From the NCBI GenBank assembly GCA_963573305.1, contig OY754337.1, forward strand, positions 79,435,094 to 79,499,093: 64,000 nt of DNA, given 5' to 3'. The notes beneath the pieces were generated by a model. The model made no database searches and was not told the DNA's origin. It worked only from the letters and a program-made list of their open reading frames with translations. Positions 33,643 through 45,675 of the stretch are shown here, piece after piece. Each line of letters starts with the position of its first letter. Within the stretch, counting starts at the first letter, position 1. The translations under genes and the position numbers were made by a program. The stretch comes from Pyrrhosoma nymphula (lineage: Eukaryota > Arthropoda > Insecta > Odonata > Coenagrionidae).

Positions 33643-34200
33643 TGAAGGTATTTTTAGCGACAAATAATTTCACCTAAAATTTGATGAATTAGGCCTCAAT
33701 TTAAAGAGAAATCTCTCACCTTGCCAATGATATCAAAATATTAACCCCTTGCCGAACTATTTTTCGAGCAACTTGCCTGAAAATACAAGCTGTTTCACAT
33801 GGTATAGATTACGGCCTTACGCTGCAGAGGGAGAATAGAGAAAATATTAGCAATTTATTACAACTAGATTTCGTCAAAAAACTAATGGTGTGTAGTTTGT
33901 ATGTATTCTCAACTGTTTATAAAAATTAATCAATTTCTCACCGCATTTATTATTACAGAAACGCAAAAGTCCGTTTTGAAGGCATTTACGCCTTACGGCG
34001 TGAAAAAATGAGTCAAGTTAGACACTTAAGTAGATATATTTATATAATTACTGAGAAGTTTTGTCAAATATAACTATATTTTTGCGCTATTAATGTTACG
34101 ATATTTACTTCATACTTCTAATAGACGCTGAAATAAACAATTAAAATTGGAATATGGTCTCCATTATGACTAGGGAAATATCTCGCTCAAACTACCTCAA
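33643..34200 (-). mobile_element. TTAA-flanked element, subfamily 1, inverted copy
   Basis: Inverse of the 9257 copy over its whole 558-bp length: starts TGAAGGTATTTTTAGCGA (degenerate) and ends TCTCGCTCAAACTACCTCAA. Shared interior words: aatttgatgaatta, ttcgagcaacttgcctgaaa, cataatggagac-type block and 'ttatataattactgagaa'. Both terminal TTAA words have decayed to TGAA/TCAA, so this is an older copy. Confidence 0.83.
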
Positions 34201-34840
34201 GGTCTCCCCCTACCTCAATTCTAGAAGAAGGTCTGTCCATTTTATCTGACGTCTCTCACTTTTATGCACTAAATCGTTGTATAGCATCAAATTTAAGATT
34301 GACATTGCAAGAACATGTTGTGCATCTGTAAGAAAAGTAGGTACCACTTTTCTTTTTCTGTAAATGTTTTCATCATATTGAATTTATTCCATGCTGTTTA
34401 TCTGAGGTAAAACACCTTCACAAATAAGAGGATAAGATATATATCACTTAATACAGCAGCTATTAAATTCCTTGGTCTCATGATTTCAGAATGAATTGCT
34501 TCATTTCTCTTGTGAAAAACGAATTCATTATTGATGATGACATTGCAGGTTAAACAAATCAAATTTGTATAAAAATAACTTAAGAAAGTAAATATGCTGG
34601 TTGGTAACTCGCGTTGTATTTGCCATTCTGAAGATAAAACAAAATGTGAACTGTAAGTTTTATTTTAGCCATGCAATTTTTGAAAGTATTTATTTTCTAA
34701 TGAGGCTTTGAAATAATTAACAGTGTCAAACTTTTAAGGATCTGTAGATGATACTAATATACAAAAGTAGAACTTCGAACGTAGAAGAAGAAATAGAAAA
34801 TTACTTCACATAAATAACTAAATAAATATAATTGCAATAT

Positions 34841-34880
34841 GTGCGAAATACCACTGAGGAAAAATCATTCGCCTTGTGAT
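34841..34880 (-). mobile_element. SINE tail fragment
   Basis: Contains 'actgaggaaaaatcattcgc', the inverse of the tail of the 58.1-kb SINE (gatttttcctctgtgg), followed by a partial inverse (gatttttcctca) that makes a small hairpin. Confidence 0.5.
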
Positions 34881-35609
34881 TTTTCCTCAAAGATATTTCG
34901 CTCTTGTGTGCACTGCAGGAGGCTCGGTTAAGATGATATCGTGGCTAGTGCCGGTATTCTCAAAATTTGCCAAAAAGATGCCTTACTTAAAATTACCTCA
35001 GATATTGCATAAAAAATTGATCTTAAGTTTTAATCACTGTCTCCAATTGCTACTCCTCCAAAAAATAGTTTAACTTTGTTTCATTAAGTTTTTTTATTCA
35101 TAATTGTCTTCTGATTTTCATTGACGTGCTCAGGTGGTTTCCTCCAGTCCTCCCCTTCCAGCGTATGCTCTCTGTTGGTACGTAAATCATCAACTCATAA
35201 ATTTTTACGCTGTCGCAATGTCCTCAAAGACACAATCTGTTGACATACATATGACATCGGCACACTTGAATGAAACCTTATTGGTGGGTGCTTCCAGAAA
35301 GTGTAATTGCCACTGTCAGTTGAGTTGAGAAATTTGGAGTCATTCTGACTGCTCTGTGTTTTTATTATCATAGAGCAAACATCCCTGAGAAAGATGATAT
35401 GAAAGAAGTTTACCGCACACATATACTAAATTGAGGAAGTAATGGTGAGGATATATTTTATTTTCTCTTAGCTTCTCCAGATGCTTGGCATTTTGTTCCT
35501 CTAGTCGTTCAAATATGAAAAAAGTGCATAACTACTTTTATCTTCCAACTTCTTTTACTGCGTATGGAACAAGGAAGAAAAATTGATTGCACACAATCGC
35601 ATTGCAATT

Positions 35610-35637
35610 GCATGAAATTGCAATTGCAATTTCATGC
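35610..35637. repeat. 28-bp perfect palindrome
   Basis: GCATGAAATTGCAATTGCAA continuing to ATTTCATGC reads identically on both strands for 28 bp. It is embedded in a TTGCAATTG-repeating stretch. Confidence 0.95.
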
Positions 35638-36298
35638 GGACAGTCGTGAAACATAATCAAAATGAATCCGTAGTTCTGACCCGAGGCTACGCTGCGCCGG
35701 CGCAAGTCCGGCAGGATTTCACTTAGGTGTTGGCTTCAAAGGAAGTTGCAAAGCGATATTTCGTTGTGTATCGTAACTTGTTAAGCATCATTCCGCGTAG
35801 CCATTACTCGGGGCTGTTCCTAAAAAAAAGACTGATGGAAGATAACAATGAACATGGAAATATCAATTATTGCCAAGTGTCGATATTTAAGCGTTTGTAC
35901 TCCACATTCCTAGAGTTCCAAAGCAATTTGTGGGATTTAAAAAATGATAAAAATTACTTTATATTTATAGGCATAAAACGAGTATGTATAAAGTATACGC
36001 AATGTTTTAATCCTTACTATTCAACTGGATAACAGGTATTAATTTAACATTTAAGTTATATTTGATAAATAAACTATTTCCAGGTAAAAACAAATATTTA
36101 ATTTTACAACAGACAATCCATATCCGTCAAATTTATTTTTTTTACATTTTTTATCTTCTCTCGCAGTGCTATGACCGGGACTTTACCGGGTGCAATGCAA
36201 TATTATCGCATAATCGAAATGGTACAGAAGTCCGTTCCATCAATCAGATTGCTACATTCACGCGACTTGTCAGGCTAATACTACACTAATACAATAGG

Positions 36299-36881
36299 CG
36301 TAGCTTTAAAGGTGGAATAACGTGTTGTCGGAGGAGCGAAACGGCTGCAGCCGCAATTGTTTCGGTCAGACAACTGTTTCACATTCACTGTTGCAAACAA
36401 CAGGTTAGCTTAGTGATCGTGCCGCAGCCGCGCCGTTGCGCTCTGTGCTGTGCAGTGGCAACTGATGAAGCTGAGACTGTTTCGTCTTCTATTCTGTTCC
36501 AGCTGCACTGCACGTGTAGCTGCGTTGCGGTTATAAGCTACAATTTGTTGGATTTGAATCTGTTGCAGGCGGTTGCTTGTTTACTTCGCCAAAACATGTC
36601 CGCCCGTCGTTGCAGATAGAATTAGAACTGTGAATTACCTATCTTTCATGAATCAAAATGAAATTATTACTTTATTTGAGTAAAATATATCTTATTACAT
36701 ATAATACAGAACTAATAGCCATGTTGTAACAGCAACGATCGATCGCCTGTTGTTTGGTATGCCTCTAGCTGCTGTCCGCAACAGGGTGTTCCACGAAACT
36801 GTTTCGTTTTGAAACTGTTTCCGTTGCGAAACAGTTGAAATGAATCTGTTGTATTCTTATAGTGCCACCACTAAGTAGCTT
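36299..36881. mobile_element. hAT-type non-autonomous element, copy 2 (with 8-bp TSDs)
   Basis: Element 36307-36873 (567 bp). Flanks CGTAGCTT (36299-36306) and AGTAGCTT (36874-36881) form an 8-bp TSD with one mismatch. Right terminus ends GCCACCACTA; the left terminus is decayed (TAAAGGTGG). Interior is clearly homologous to copy 1 (gaaacggctgcagccgcaa, ttagctgctgtccgcaacag-like block, atgtccgcccgtcgttgcag). Confidence 0.88.
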
Positions 36882-37592
36882 CCATGTGTAAAGGCGGCTC
36901 CAAAGGGACATGAATGAAGTAGCCCTCTGCCCACTCCGTAGGTCCCGCAATACCCTTCTCCTCCCCTCCCTCCTATTCCCCTCTCCACCACCCCTCCTAC
37001 ACCCTCCCCCTCCTTCATCACCATCCCTTTCTCTTCCTCCTCCCCCTCATGACTTCGGAGGGAAAAGGGGGTAAGATGTAACCATATCTTCCTTCAGGCG
37101 CGCCAAGTAATGCGAGGAGTCGTCTTTTGGCTCTCCCTCGCTCGACTGGAAAAGAGATTGTTTTCGTTACGTCCGATCCGGCCCTTCTCTTTCTCTTCCC
37201 GGACCCACATCCCACTTCTACCCACCCACGCCGGGTGCAACCGACCCCTTTATTTTTTGTATAGATGGGGGTGCTGGAAAAATTGATTAAGAAATTTATT
37301 GGTGTTGGTCTCTGGACGAGCGCTCTGCCGGAGCCAGACATCGCCTTGGATAACCCGATCTTCCTCCTTTCACCCGAGCGAGACGTTCGCTATTCTTCAA
37401 CCGAGCAATTCTTGCCCACTCTCTCTCGTGCAAGGGTATCCTATTCTACTTCCTCCTTCTAGTTCCCTCTTCTGACTCCCTTGCTGCTCTCAACTTCTCT
37501 CTCCTCGACAGACACCGAGAGGCCTCCGAAAAACCCATAAAATGATCCCCGCTTAACAACATTTTTATGTTAGTACTCGATGCGGATTGTAG
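36882..37592. other. GC/pyrimidine-rich tract
   Basis: C-rich 36940-37240 with CpGs and an AscI-like ggcgcgcc at about 37098. Opposed open frames (37018-37341 minus; 37265-37462 plus) show only basic or low-complexity sequence. No promoter element is firm. Confidence 0.4.
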
Positions 37593-38010
37593 TTCATCAT
37601 CATATCGGTGTCCTGTTCCACTTTCGTAGGTCTAGGTATTGACTAAGTGCCTCCATCTGGGTCTGTCATTTCACACTTCCTGCCTCACAACATCCTCATA
37701 GGAACATCCTCTCTTTTCAATGTCGATCTTAACTTCATCTGATCATCTTCTCCTGGGTCTTCCCCATTGGTCTTTTACCTCCTTCTCTCTTTTCCGGCAT
37801 CATATCAGGTATCTTTACATTTTTAATTCTTATTACATGACCAAACCATCGTATTCTGTTACTAAGAATTCGCTGTCTTATATCTTTAATATTCAACTGT
37901 GATCGTATATCTGAATTTCTGATTCTTTCAAATCTTGTATTCCCCACAATACTTCTCTGGAACTTCATTTCTCCTGCCTCCATTGGCTATCAGATATTGT
38001 CCAAGTTTCT
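37593..38010 (-). pseudogene. LINE C-terminal remnant
   Basis: Minus-strand frame 37983-37735 reads EAGEMKFQRSIVG, RIRNSDIRSQL, RWFGHVIRIK and GGKRPMGKT. This is the C-terminal series 'ETWT...EM-FLR...RL-W-GH-RM...RRPRGRP' of many endonuclease-RT LINEs. A GSETWT block is readable in another frame just upstream (about 38010), so frameshifts have occurred. The sense 3' end is a GATGATGA-type tail (37593-37606). RT core absent. Confidence 0.85.
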
Positions 38011-39655
38011 GACCCATGAGTCCAACTCAAAATCCAACCCCTCGTCCACGCCGTGGGAGGTGGACAACGACAGAAAGTAGAGGACTGCTTTTCGGGTCGA
38101 ATACCAGTGGGAATTTGTCCCTGGCAACTCCAAGTTTGCTGGTCCGGCCTGTTGAGAACCCTGAAAACTGACGGTTATCGGGTCTCTTGTGAAGCTGCGA
38201 CAGGTCTAGCAAGCTGGCAGTGGATTTTAAAATGCTTTCAACTCTTTAACTAAGCCTCGGATTGTAGTTAACTACTTTAATCCACAGATAAAGGAAGTAA
38301 CTCTGCATTTGTGGCAGTAATTTACTGCATTGGGATTTTGCCGAAGCAACAAGAAAAGCTACGGTTATGAGTGAATTCTTGCAAATTTTTTACTAACCAT
38401 TGATTAGGTTTAAATTGATATTTTTTGTAAAATTCGAAGAGCATTACTAGAGTTAATTTTTTAATTGTAATCACTGAAAACAAAAATCTTTCATCTCTAA
38501 CTATACGCCTAAAATTTGTTTATGTGGATGGTCTGCAGCGGCATTTTCGGAGGAGGCAATCGAAAATCTTGAAGGATATTGGCCAAGGTTTAATCCCGGT
38601 ACATGGCTCACGGCCACGGGAAAATAATACAATGCCACTTGTTTTCTTCATGAGGATAGATCCGAAAGAGTCGTTCATTCTTGTTTGCAAGCCATCTTTT
38701 GCGATCTGGTGCTGTGTGATTCGTTTTATGTCAATCCATCTGAAAAAATACCGACTGATGAAATGAAAGAAATACGATAATACAGGTTTGTCTAGAAGAC
38801 TGCAGACATCTTTCTCAGAAGCTTAAAGGTAAATCATTCTCGATGCAAGTGTACACAATATCCTATTCATGTTTTCTCTTTCAAATCAATGATGAGTCAA
38901 CATAACTATCCTGTGTGTCATTGATGATCTAGTTTATTCCTTGCTCAGCGAAAACAATACAAACATGTACTTGATTACTTTTGATGCAAATCATATTATA
39001 TTATTTTGAATATAATACAAACACGTATTTTGATTTCATAAGACTTTTACACTGTTCGTTACCCTTTACAGGAACAACTGCAGTTGTATGTGGGTCTCTC
39101 TGCATAGTTAAGCGTTTGGTAATAAAATTCTAAGGAATGACAAAAGTCATAAGTGGAAAGGTGAAAGTAGAATTGGCCAAGTTATTACACAAAGTAAACT
39201 AAATATTACTTTTTGAGTGGCTCAAAGCTCTACAGGTACTTGTGATAATCATTAGTACTACAACACTGAGATTATAAATAGTAACAATACATTCTTCCTT
39301 GTACAAGTTGAACTCTCTAGGCACAATTAATACTTTTTAAAATAAATGGTTAATTATCCCATTACGATAACTTGCTCTTCCATGTCATCTTTTTCCTACT
39401 GAAAATACATCAAAGCAATCATTTTCACTCCGTGTCACCCAATACTATGACGTCTTACCCTCCAGCTGTTGATGAATCTTCACCGTTTCTCTCCTTTTTG
39501 GTTTATTTTATCTTCAGTATTCCTCTCAAAACCAGGCTGTGAAGGAATTTACTTAGTTTAGGCTGGCAGTACCGTTCCTAAGCTATTTTATTCACTATCC
39601 ACGAAGTATTATCGTGCATTTGTGCCCTTTCCCTGTAAGTATCGTCTTTGACTCT
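38011..39655. other. Unassigned sequence
   Basis: 38030-38240 is moderately GC-rich with no motif. A degenerate 'ggtttaatcccggt' box-B-like word lies at 38588 without other SINE support. Remainder AT-rich. Confidence 0.35.
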
Positions 39656-40181
39656 TAAGGTGGCTGGAGCGATTTTTGTTAAAATACAGATTTGAGTGAA
39701 ACTTTGCATACGTGTCCTTATTTGTAATATCTATCGATAAAAGTGAAAAAAACTGTATGCTACCGATTTGGTTTCCTGGCAATTCAATGATATTTTAACA
39801 AGTACTCTTATGGCACACGGCATATATTGTGAAAAAAATCGATTACGTATATACAGATTATCTCTTAAATGCGAAATAAGAAGTTTCATATTATTATAAT
39901 TGCTACTAAGAAATATCAAGGTATCATTCCGAGTAAAAATAGCGTATTTAGATATGATTTTCTCGTAAATTTCGAATTTCGCGCCGAAAATCCAAGTCAA
40001 AACAATACTTTAATTGAAGCAAATATTTTAAATCATATTCACTACTGCATTTATGGTTATTTCCAACGTATAAACTTGTACTTGAGTGAAATTTGGTCCA
40101 AGAATATTTTTTTTTGACTTACTTGAAAAATTATTAGAATGTACCTTCAACGATTCACGATTACCGCTCCAGCCACCTTAA
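39656..40181 (+). mobile_element. TTAA-flanked element, subfamily 2, complete copy
   Basis: Starts TTAAGGTGGCTGGAGCG and ends CGCTCCAGCCACCTTAA: a perfect 17-bp inverted terminus that includes TTAA on each side. 526 bp, non-coding. Homologous to 6476-6970. The minus frame 39731-40000 matches the one at 6501-6797 only because the DNA is homologous; both contain no recognised domain. Confidence 0.92.
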
Positions 40182-42180
40182 CGTTTTCGAACTCATCAAT
40201 GAGAAAGCATTAGATATACTTATAATGAGAAAATAATTCCTATAAGTTCGATGGAACCTGAACTTCGCTCTAAGATACTTATCAGAACTATCTGAGACCA
40301 TAAATATTATTTGGCTGTTGCGTATTTGTGTTTTTCCTGCTCGTGACTAATAATCCTTGACGCTATTTACAATTTGAGTGCTATTTAATTATGTAACTCA
40401 TAAAACTGATGCATGTGTATCTGCCACAACTCTCAATGTACTTTTTAGTTGATTTAAAATGTCGCAAAATTGGAAGAGTAAAGAGCAACATCATTTTATG
40501 CCGGTTTAATGTGAATAAATCGTGATATTCAACTCACATTATCAACCTGGCGGATATCTATTCAATGGCTAGAGCGAACGATGCCGACTCTAATTTGGCA
40601 GAATGTGTCAATAAAGATCTATACGTACAAAGGTTTGCTATGGTAACTAATGAAAAGTTCCTCTCCCAAGTGTTGATATAGGAGGGATTTGGGAGGTGGT
40701 TATTAAAAACTATGACTGTAATAGTTCATCTATATTACGAACTATAATTTTACTTCCACTTGTTACATTCCGAGCCGCCACGCGGACATGGTAAAGGCTG
40801 TTAGTACACCAGCCATGAAAAAAGCGATGCTAATCTAGTGTCTTTGTGTCTTTCTTCGTCTTCCTTGTTGTCATTAAAGGTGCGTAGAAAGAATATATAC
40901 TACGTTTTGAAGAGAAATTTATCTCCAATGTCTTTGGTTGACATTATTTGTCTGAACTGAATATTTCAAGTAGGTAATTTAAGCCGGCATGTAACCTCTG
41001 CGTGTCTAGTGGCTCGCAACTCAGTCCTTCTCTTAGCTACGGTACACTCCATATTCACTCTTTGCAGTCTTACACGAAGCTTGCGGTTTTCTTGTGTGTT
41101 CTGTTTATTTCGCGAATTAAATATTACAATATTGGGGAATTTATTGTCCAAAAGATGTTCAAAGAATGTTCAGTGAACACTATTAAAACGATCAAAGATC
41201 ATTCAAGAGGGACATTTAATGAACGTTCAAATGGCACTCATAGATAGCGCAAAGAACATTCACTGGATTATTTCATAGATTGTTCAAAGAATGTTCAACG
41301 TATAGGATTTTCTAAACGTAATAAGTTCCTTCATCTCCGAAGAACACTAGCATATAATCAAAATTTCTACTTAAACCATAGAATCGTCATATTTCCTCCT
41401 AACTTTCGAAATAATAATACAGTTATCTCATGTAAACCTTCGATATGCCGATACATACCTATACTCGCAACTGATTTGAATTAAGGCATTTTAAGTAAGA
41501 GTTCTATACCTCCGACAGTGTAACTGAGAAATAATTTTTATATGTGAATCCCGTGATATTTGAGAAAAAAACCATCCAATCACGATAACTGTTTTCTGGC
41601 ATAAATTAATTGAAACATATGTTGCCACATAGGATAAATATAAAGTCAATATTACTGAGCCACTCGAAACCAAGAATTAAGCAAATATGGAAATAAGACC
41701 ACATGACAAAATTCAACCCGCCGCACACGCAATGCACATTTCAGGATCAAATACAACAAAACTGACTCCGGAACCGGCAAGCCAAAGTCCAGAGCCGGCA
41801 ATACCTACAAGTAAAAAATAAAATCTAGGAATATATTTTGACATTAACATTTGAGTTTTGTTTAAACTAAACATCACCACGAATATTTTTATAATGTAGA
41901 ATGAACATTGTCGCGCTAGACAATTCTAATATACTTGATTTATAGATGTTCTTTAAATGTTCAAGCAGGGAGAATTTTTTAATAATACTGGTAACTGGAC
42001 TGGAAAAGAACTATCCATGAACAGACTCAAATGAATGGTTCACACTTGAACATATAACGAACGTTCTGTGGTTGTATGGTCAGTATAATTCAGTCGTGGA
42101 CTACTTTTGAATTAGTTCATGTAGGTCTTCTGCGTGGTCCAATTCCACTGGGACCCGAACTGTTTCATTCATCTGGAAAT
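40182..42180. other. Unassigned; TTCAAAGAA-rich patch
   Basis: No gene or element ends recognised. A 17-bp direct repeat (tgttcaaagaatgttca) occurs at 41156 and 41281, with further gttc/gaac words between and at 41890-42060. Confidence 0.4.
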
Positions 42181-42860
42181 CGGCGTCAAACGAGGGAGTT
42201 GTGGCAGCACTGATGCACGGCGGCCATCATCTCCGTCATCACCATGGTGATCATCTTCTCCGCGGGGCGTGTGTCGTCACAGTGGGTGGGTGGAGAAGAT
42301 ATCGAGCAGACGACGGCGCCATGCGAGGACGGGCGGCGAAAGTGCGAAACATGGGGAACAAGAGAGGGGGTTTTAGGGGGATGGTGAAGTCGCGCGACAA
42401 TGGGGGAGGTGGTATGGCTCTAGGGGAGGAAGGGGAGGTATGGTGGGGGGAAGGTCGAAGGGAGGGGTAGGGACAATCCTCCTTTAGTATCGACGTGGCG
42501 TTCGAGCGTGAACCGTGACGTAGACGAGGGAGGGAGTAGGGCACGGAGTGACGTCACCAGTGCGCCCAATCAAATCCACCTCCCCTCCACTCGTGGACGT
42601 GTTGGAACGATCGTGTGTGCAAGGACCAACGAAGCGAGGAAAAAAAATAAGAGAATGCTCAAGAGCAGTCAAGGTTTTGCAAGCTGGGATGCGAAGTAAA
42701 ATGGGGAAATGGCGGCGTTGGAAAGTCAAATGGGGTGGAGGAAAAAAGCACGGGGAAAAAACTGACGAGCACCGTTCGCTAGCGTTATGACGTGACGGTA
42801 TCCCAGAGGCGCGGCGTTCCTTCCGGCGTTCTGCGTAGCTCGCTTACATGGGATCCTCCG
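42181..42860. promoter_or_regulatory. CpG-rich tract with CRE and CCAAT-like words
   Basis: GC- and CpG-rich. TGACGTCA at 42549 followed 16 bp later by CCCAATCA, a combination common in metazoan promoters. Many overlapping open frames on both strands (42201-42790) are compositional. No splice or protein evidence for a gene, so the promoter assignment is tentative. Confidence 0.35.
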
Positions 42861-42990
42861 TGCGTTCTGTTGCTCGCGTTTTTCCCGGATGAAACTGATG
42901 AGATTCTTCTCTGCGCTTGGAAGATCTTGGTTCCATCAAGAGCCCTTTTTCAAGTCGCATGATGCGAGAATTTCAAGCTGTAAATGGCTT

Positions 42991-43850
42991 CATCTACATC
43001 TACATATACCCTGCAAGCCACCTCATGGGTGTGTGGCAGGGGTGAGTAGTCACCAATATGAATTAATTTATACCCTAAATTTAGTGTAACTACGGCTAAT
43101 TACCCAGAAGCATAAATCGCTGATGCTTTTGACAAGGCGAAGCCTCACAAGCATGTACTACACTGCAGATATGCTCACAATGGAGAGGGACCGTTAGTAT
43201 ATGTGTATTTTGCAACTACACAAATGGACAGAGACTCAAGTGCCATGCTGAAAACATGCACGGCGTGCGGTTAGCACTAGGTAGAAGATATGGATACAAG
43301 TATTAGGGAGTACTGCTACTACTAACAGCTACACAACCTATCGACAATCCTAGTTAAAAGTCTCATTGACAGCTGTTATGGTCCCTTATCGTTCTCGGTA
43401 AAAATGACATTTGAAATCTGTCCGTTCTGCAGTCCAGTTCCTTAATTTTATTCTCATGATCTGATCTACCGTAGTATGTCGGATTTCTTAAAATATTATC
43501 AACGTCGTCAGAGAATAAATCAGTTTGAAACTAACATAATAGATTGAGTCTAAATTTCAATCGACGGTTTGAAAGCGATTCCCATCCCAGTTGCTGCAAA
43601 ATGTCAGTAACTCTAACAAACTTATCATTACGGCCTTTAGCGTATCTTGCCGACCTTCACTGCTCGCGTTCTAACTCAATTTTTAAGCCTGCTGCCTCAT
43701 AAGGATCCCCAATGCCGGCAGCATATTCCAAGTGAGGTCTAACAAGGGAGAAATAGCTTATTTCCCAAACTTTATCGTCGCACTTGCCAAGTACTCTTTT
43801 AACAAACCCCAATTTACGATTTATTTATTTCTCTATAATATTTGTCAGTA
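42991..43850 (-). pseudogene. LINE 3' end with decayed C-terminal coding region
   Basis: Minus strand, one frame from about 43835 to 43358: KLGFVKRVLGKCDDKVWEI, SLVRPHLEYAA, ARYAKGRNDKFVRVTDILQQ, LGWESLSNRRLKFRLN, then SDHENKIKELDCRTDRFQMS and FLPRTI. Two in-frame stops interrupt it. This is the post-RT C-terminus of a jockey/CR1-like LINE. The ~360-bp 3' UTR (42991-43350) ends in catctacatctacata (a GATGTA-type tail on the sense strand) and its 3' block is shared with 2224, 51039 and 56725. The copy is 5'-truncated next to repeat H. Confidence 0.9.
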
Positions 43851-44289
43851 TCATACTAATATATAAAAATTGAATGGTATCTTTCTGTCTGTTGCTCAAT
43901 CGCGCAAAAACAACTAAACCGATTGAGATGAAATTTGGCATGTAGAGAGAAAATGTATCTGGATGTAACATAGGCTATATTTAAATCTCTCAGGGCCCCC
44001 AAAGGCCCCCCATGGAGATCCTTGCTAAGCATTGGGTTCGGTACAGTGGTTTCAATTTTTACTTTTAAAAATTACTTTCAATCAAGATAGAGGGCTGGAA
44101 TTTTTTTTATCGGATGACTGAAGAAATAAAGTTTCTAATTCTTTCAATCGATTTTCTTAAACACTTCATAATTGTCTGAATATCATGTTTTTTGCTGAAA
44201 AATCTCACATTTTTCTCTGAAATTAACAATAGCATATTTCCTTGACAACCAGAGATTTGATTTTCAAATGATATACACGCCTCTAGCAT

Positions 44290-45114
44290 TTAAGGTAGAA
44301 CCTCTACTACAAGGACCTTCGATAACATGCCCTGATATTTTCATATATTGCAGAGAAATTATGCCTTAGTCGATCTGTGAAATAGTAATTGGAAGTAATC
44401 GGACATTTAGCAATCGTCATTTTCAGTCTCAAATTACATTGCTCTTATGGCGGAATGGTGTCGTCCCTCACTTCAAAATTTTATTTCTCGAGATTTTCCT
44501 CAACAAGGCTACCCCAAAAACGACCATATGGTGATTAAATAATCAACGGATACAATGAATTTTTTTCAGGTTACCTTATCGGCCATTTAATGCAGATATT
44601 TATGATTGAAAAGCGAAGAAGAGTCTTACTTTTGTTCCGTAGCCGCCATATTGAAACAGACTTGGCAACTATGTTCGAGGAGTTAACAAAAACATTGGAG
44701 TGAAACTATGCAAACAAAAACAAAGGTGCCGGACCGGAGTGAAACTATGATATGTTGACAGCTATACAGTGTTGTCGAGTTCATCGTCAGCAATTATATG
44801 TAATACATTTGTTTTAATTACGTTTACATTAAAAGAGCAAAAGCATTCACTATTTTTGTTGTTTTAATTCATCCCTAACTTTTTAATAATGCAGCTTTAC
44901 TGCAGTTCCAGAGACATGGCGTCAATATAAAAGCCATTCTTCATATGACAGGATTACTTCATTTTGAAGTAGACTCATATAACGCCCAGTCATGTTGTTT
45001 GATTTAAAATTATTTTCAATTATTATAAATAACATTTTGAGCCATTTTATCTTGCTGCTGTCGAGTTTACCTATGTAATGATATGCAGTACTTCGAAGCG
45101 CAGGTTCTACCTTA
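44290..45114 (+). mobile_element. TTAA-type element, subfamily 4
   Basis: Left end TTAAGGTAGAACCTCTACTA; right end GCGCAGGTTCTACCTTA, inverse of the left for 13 bp. About 825 bp, no coding. The right TTAA appears as TTAG and is shared with the next element, so the two are joined end to end. Confidence 0.75.
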
Positions 45115-45675
45115 GGGTGGTTCCGCCGTAAAATTAAATAAATGTCATTTCATTCAAATTCTGGATGCTCATAGAAAAACAAGTTCTCTATCTGATATGA
45201 AAAACAAAATGTTACCTTTCCACGCAATTTTTTCTCGCAAATTAGACTTGAAATTACATGGTGTTAAATGAGGAATGGGAAAAATTCCGATAAATACAGT
45301 ATTTTTTTAATCTAAGATAAATGCCATTTTCACAGAAAACTGTTTATAAGAAGTGACAACTCCTATGAAATTGATTAAAAATAAAATGGATCCATCTTAC
45401 CACATTATTTTACGAGTAATTATCAAATTTCTGCGATAATTGAGGTCAATATGTTGTGATTACATAGAAATGGCGCTGCAGTCGATGTCTATGGCTGTAA
45501 TGAAGTGTTCATTTTAAATATATTCGTTGAATAATCTGCTAATTTTGTACCTCAATTTCGTTTTTCATTAGCTAACGCAAGTCATCAGCGAAAGTGGCAT
45601 TTTTAAACCAAATAATCCTAGAGTTGGCATTTAGTATTTGTTTTGACTCACACAGTCGCGGTGGAACCAGCTTAA
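45112..45675 (+). mobile_element. TTAA-type element, subfamily 3, copy 1
   Basis: Starts TTAGGGTGGTTCCGCCG and ends CGCGGTGGAACCAGCTTAA. 564 bp; inverse of the copy at 52998-53560 (563 bp). Shared words: gactcacacagtcgcgg, gttgatatgaaaaacaa-type block, cgtaaaat at the subterminus. Inserted in repeat H together with subfamily 4. Confidence 0.85.

Larger units (their letters stand above)
34201..36298. other. Mostly unassigned AT-rich sequence
   Basis: Holds a SINE-tail fragment (34841-34880) and a 28-bp palindrome (35610-35637), listed separately. The open frames 35727-36032 and others show no motif. Confidence 0.4.
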
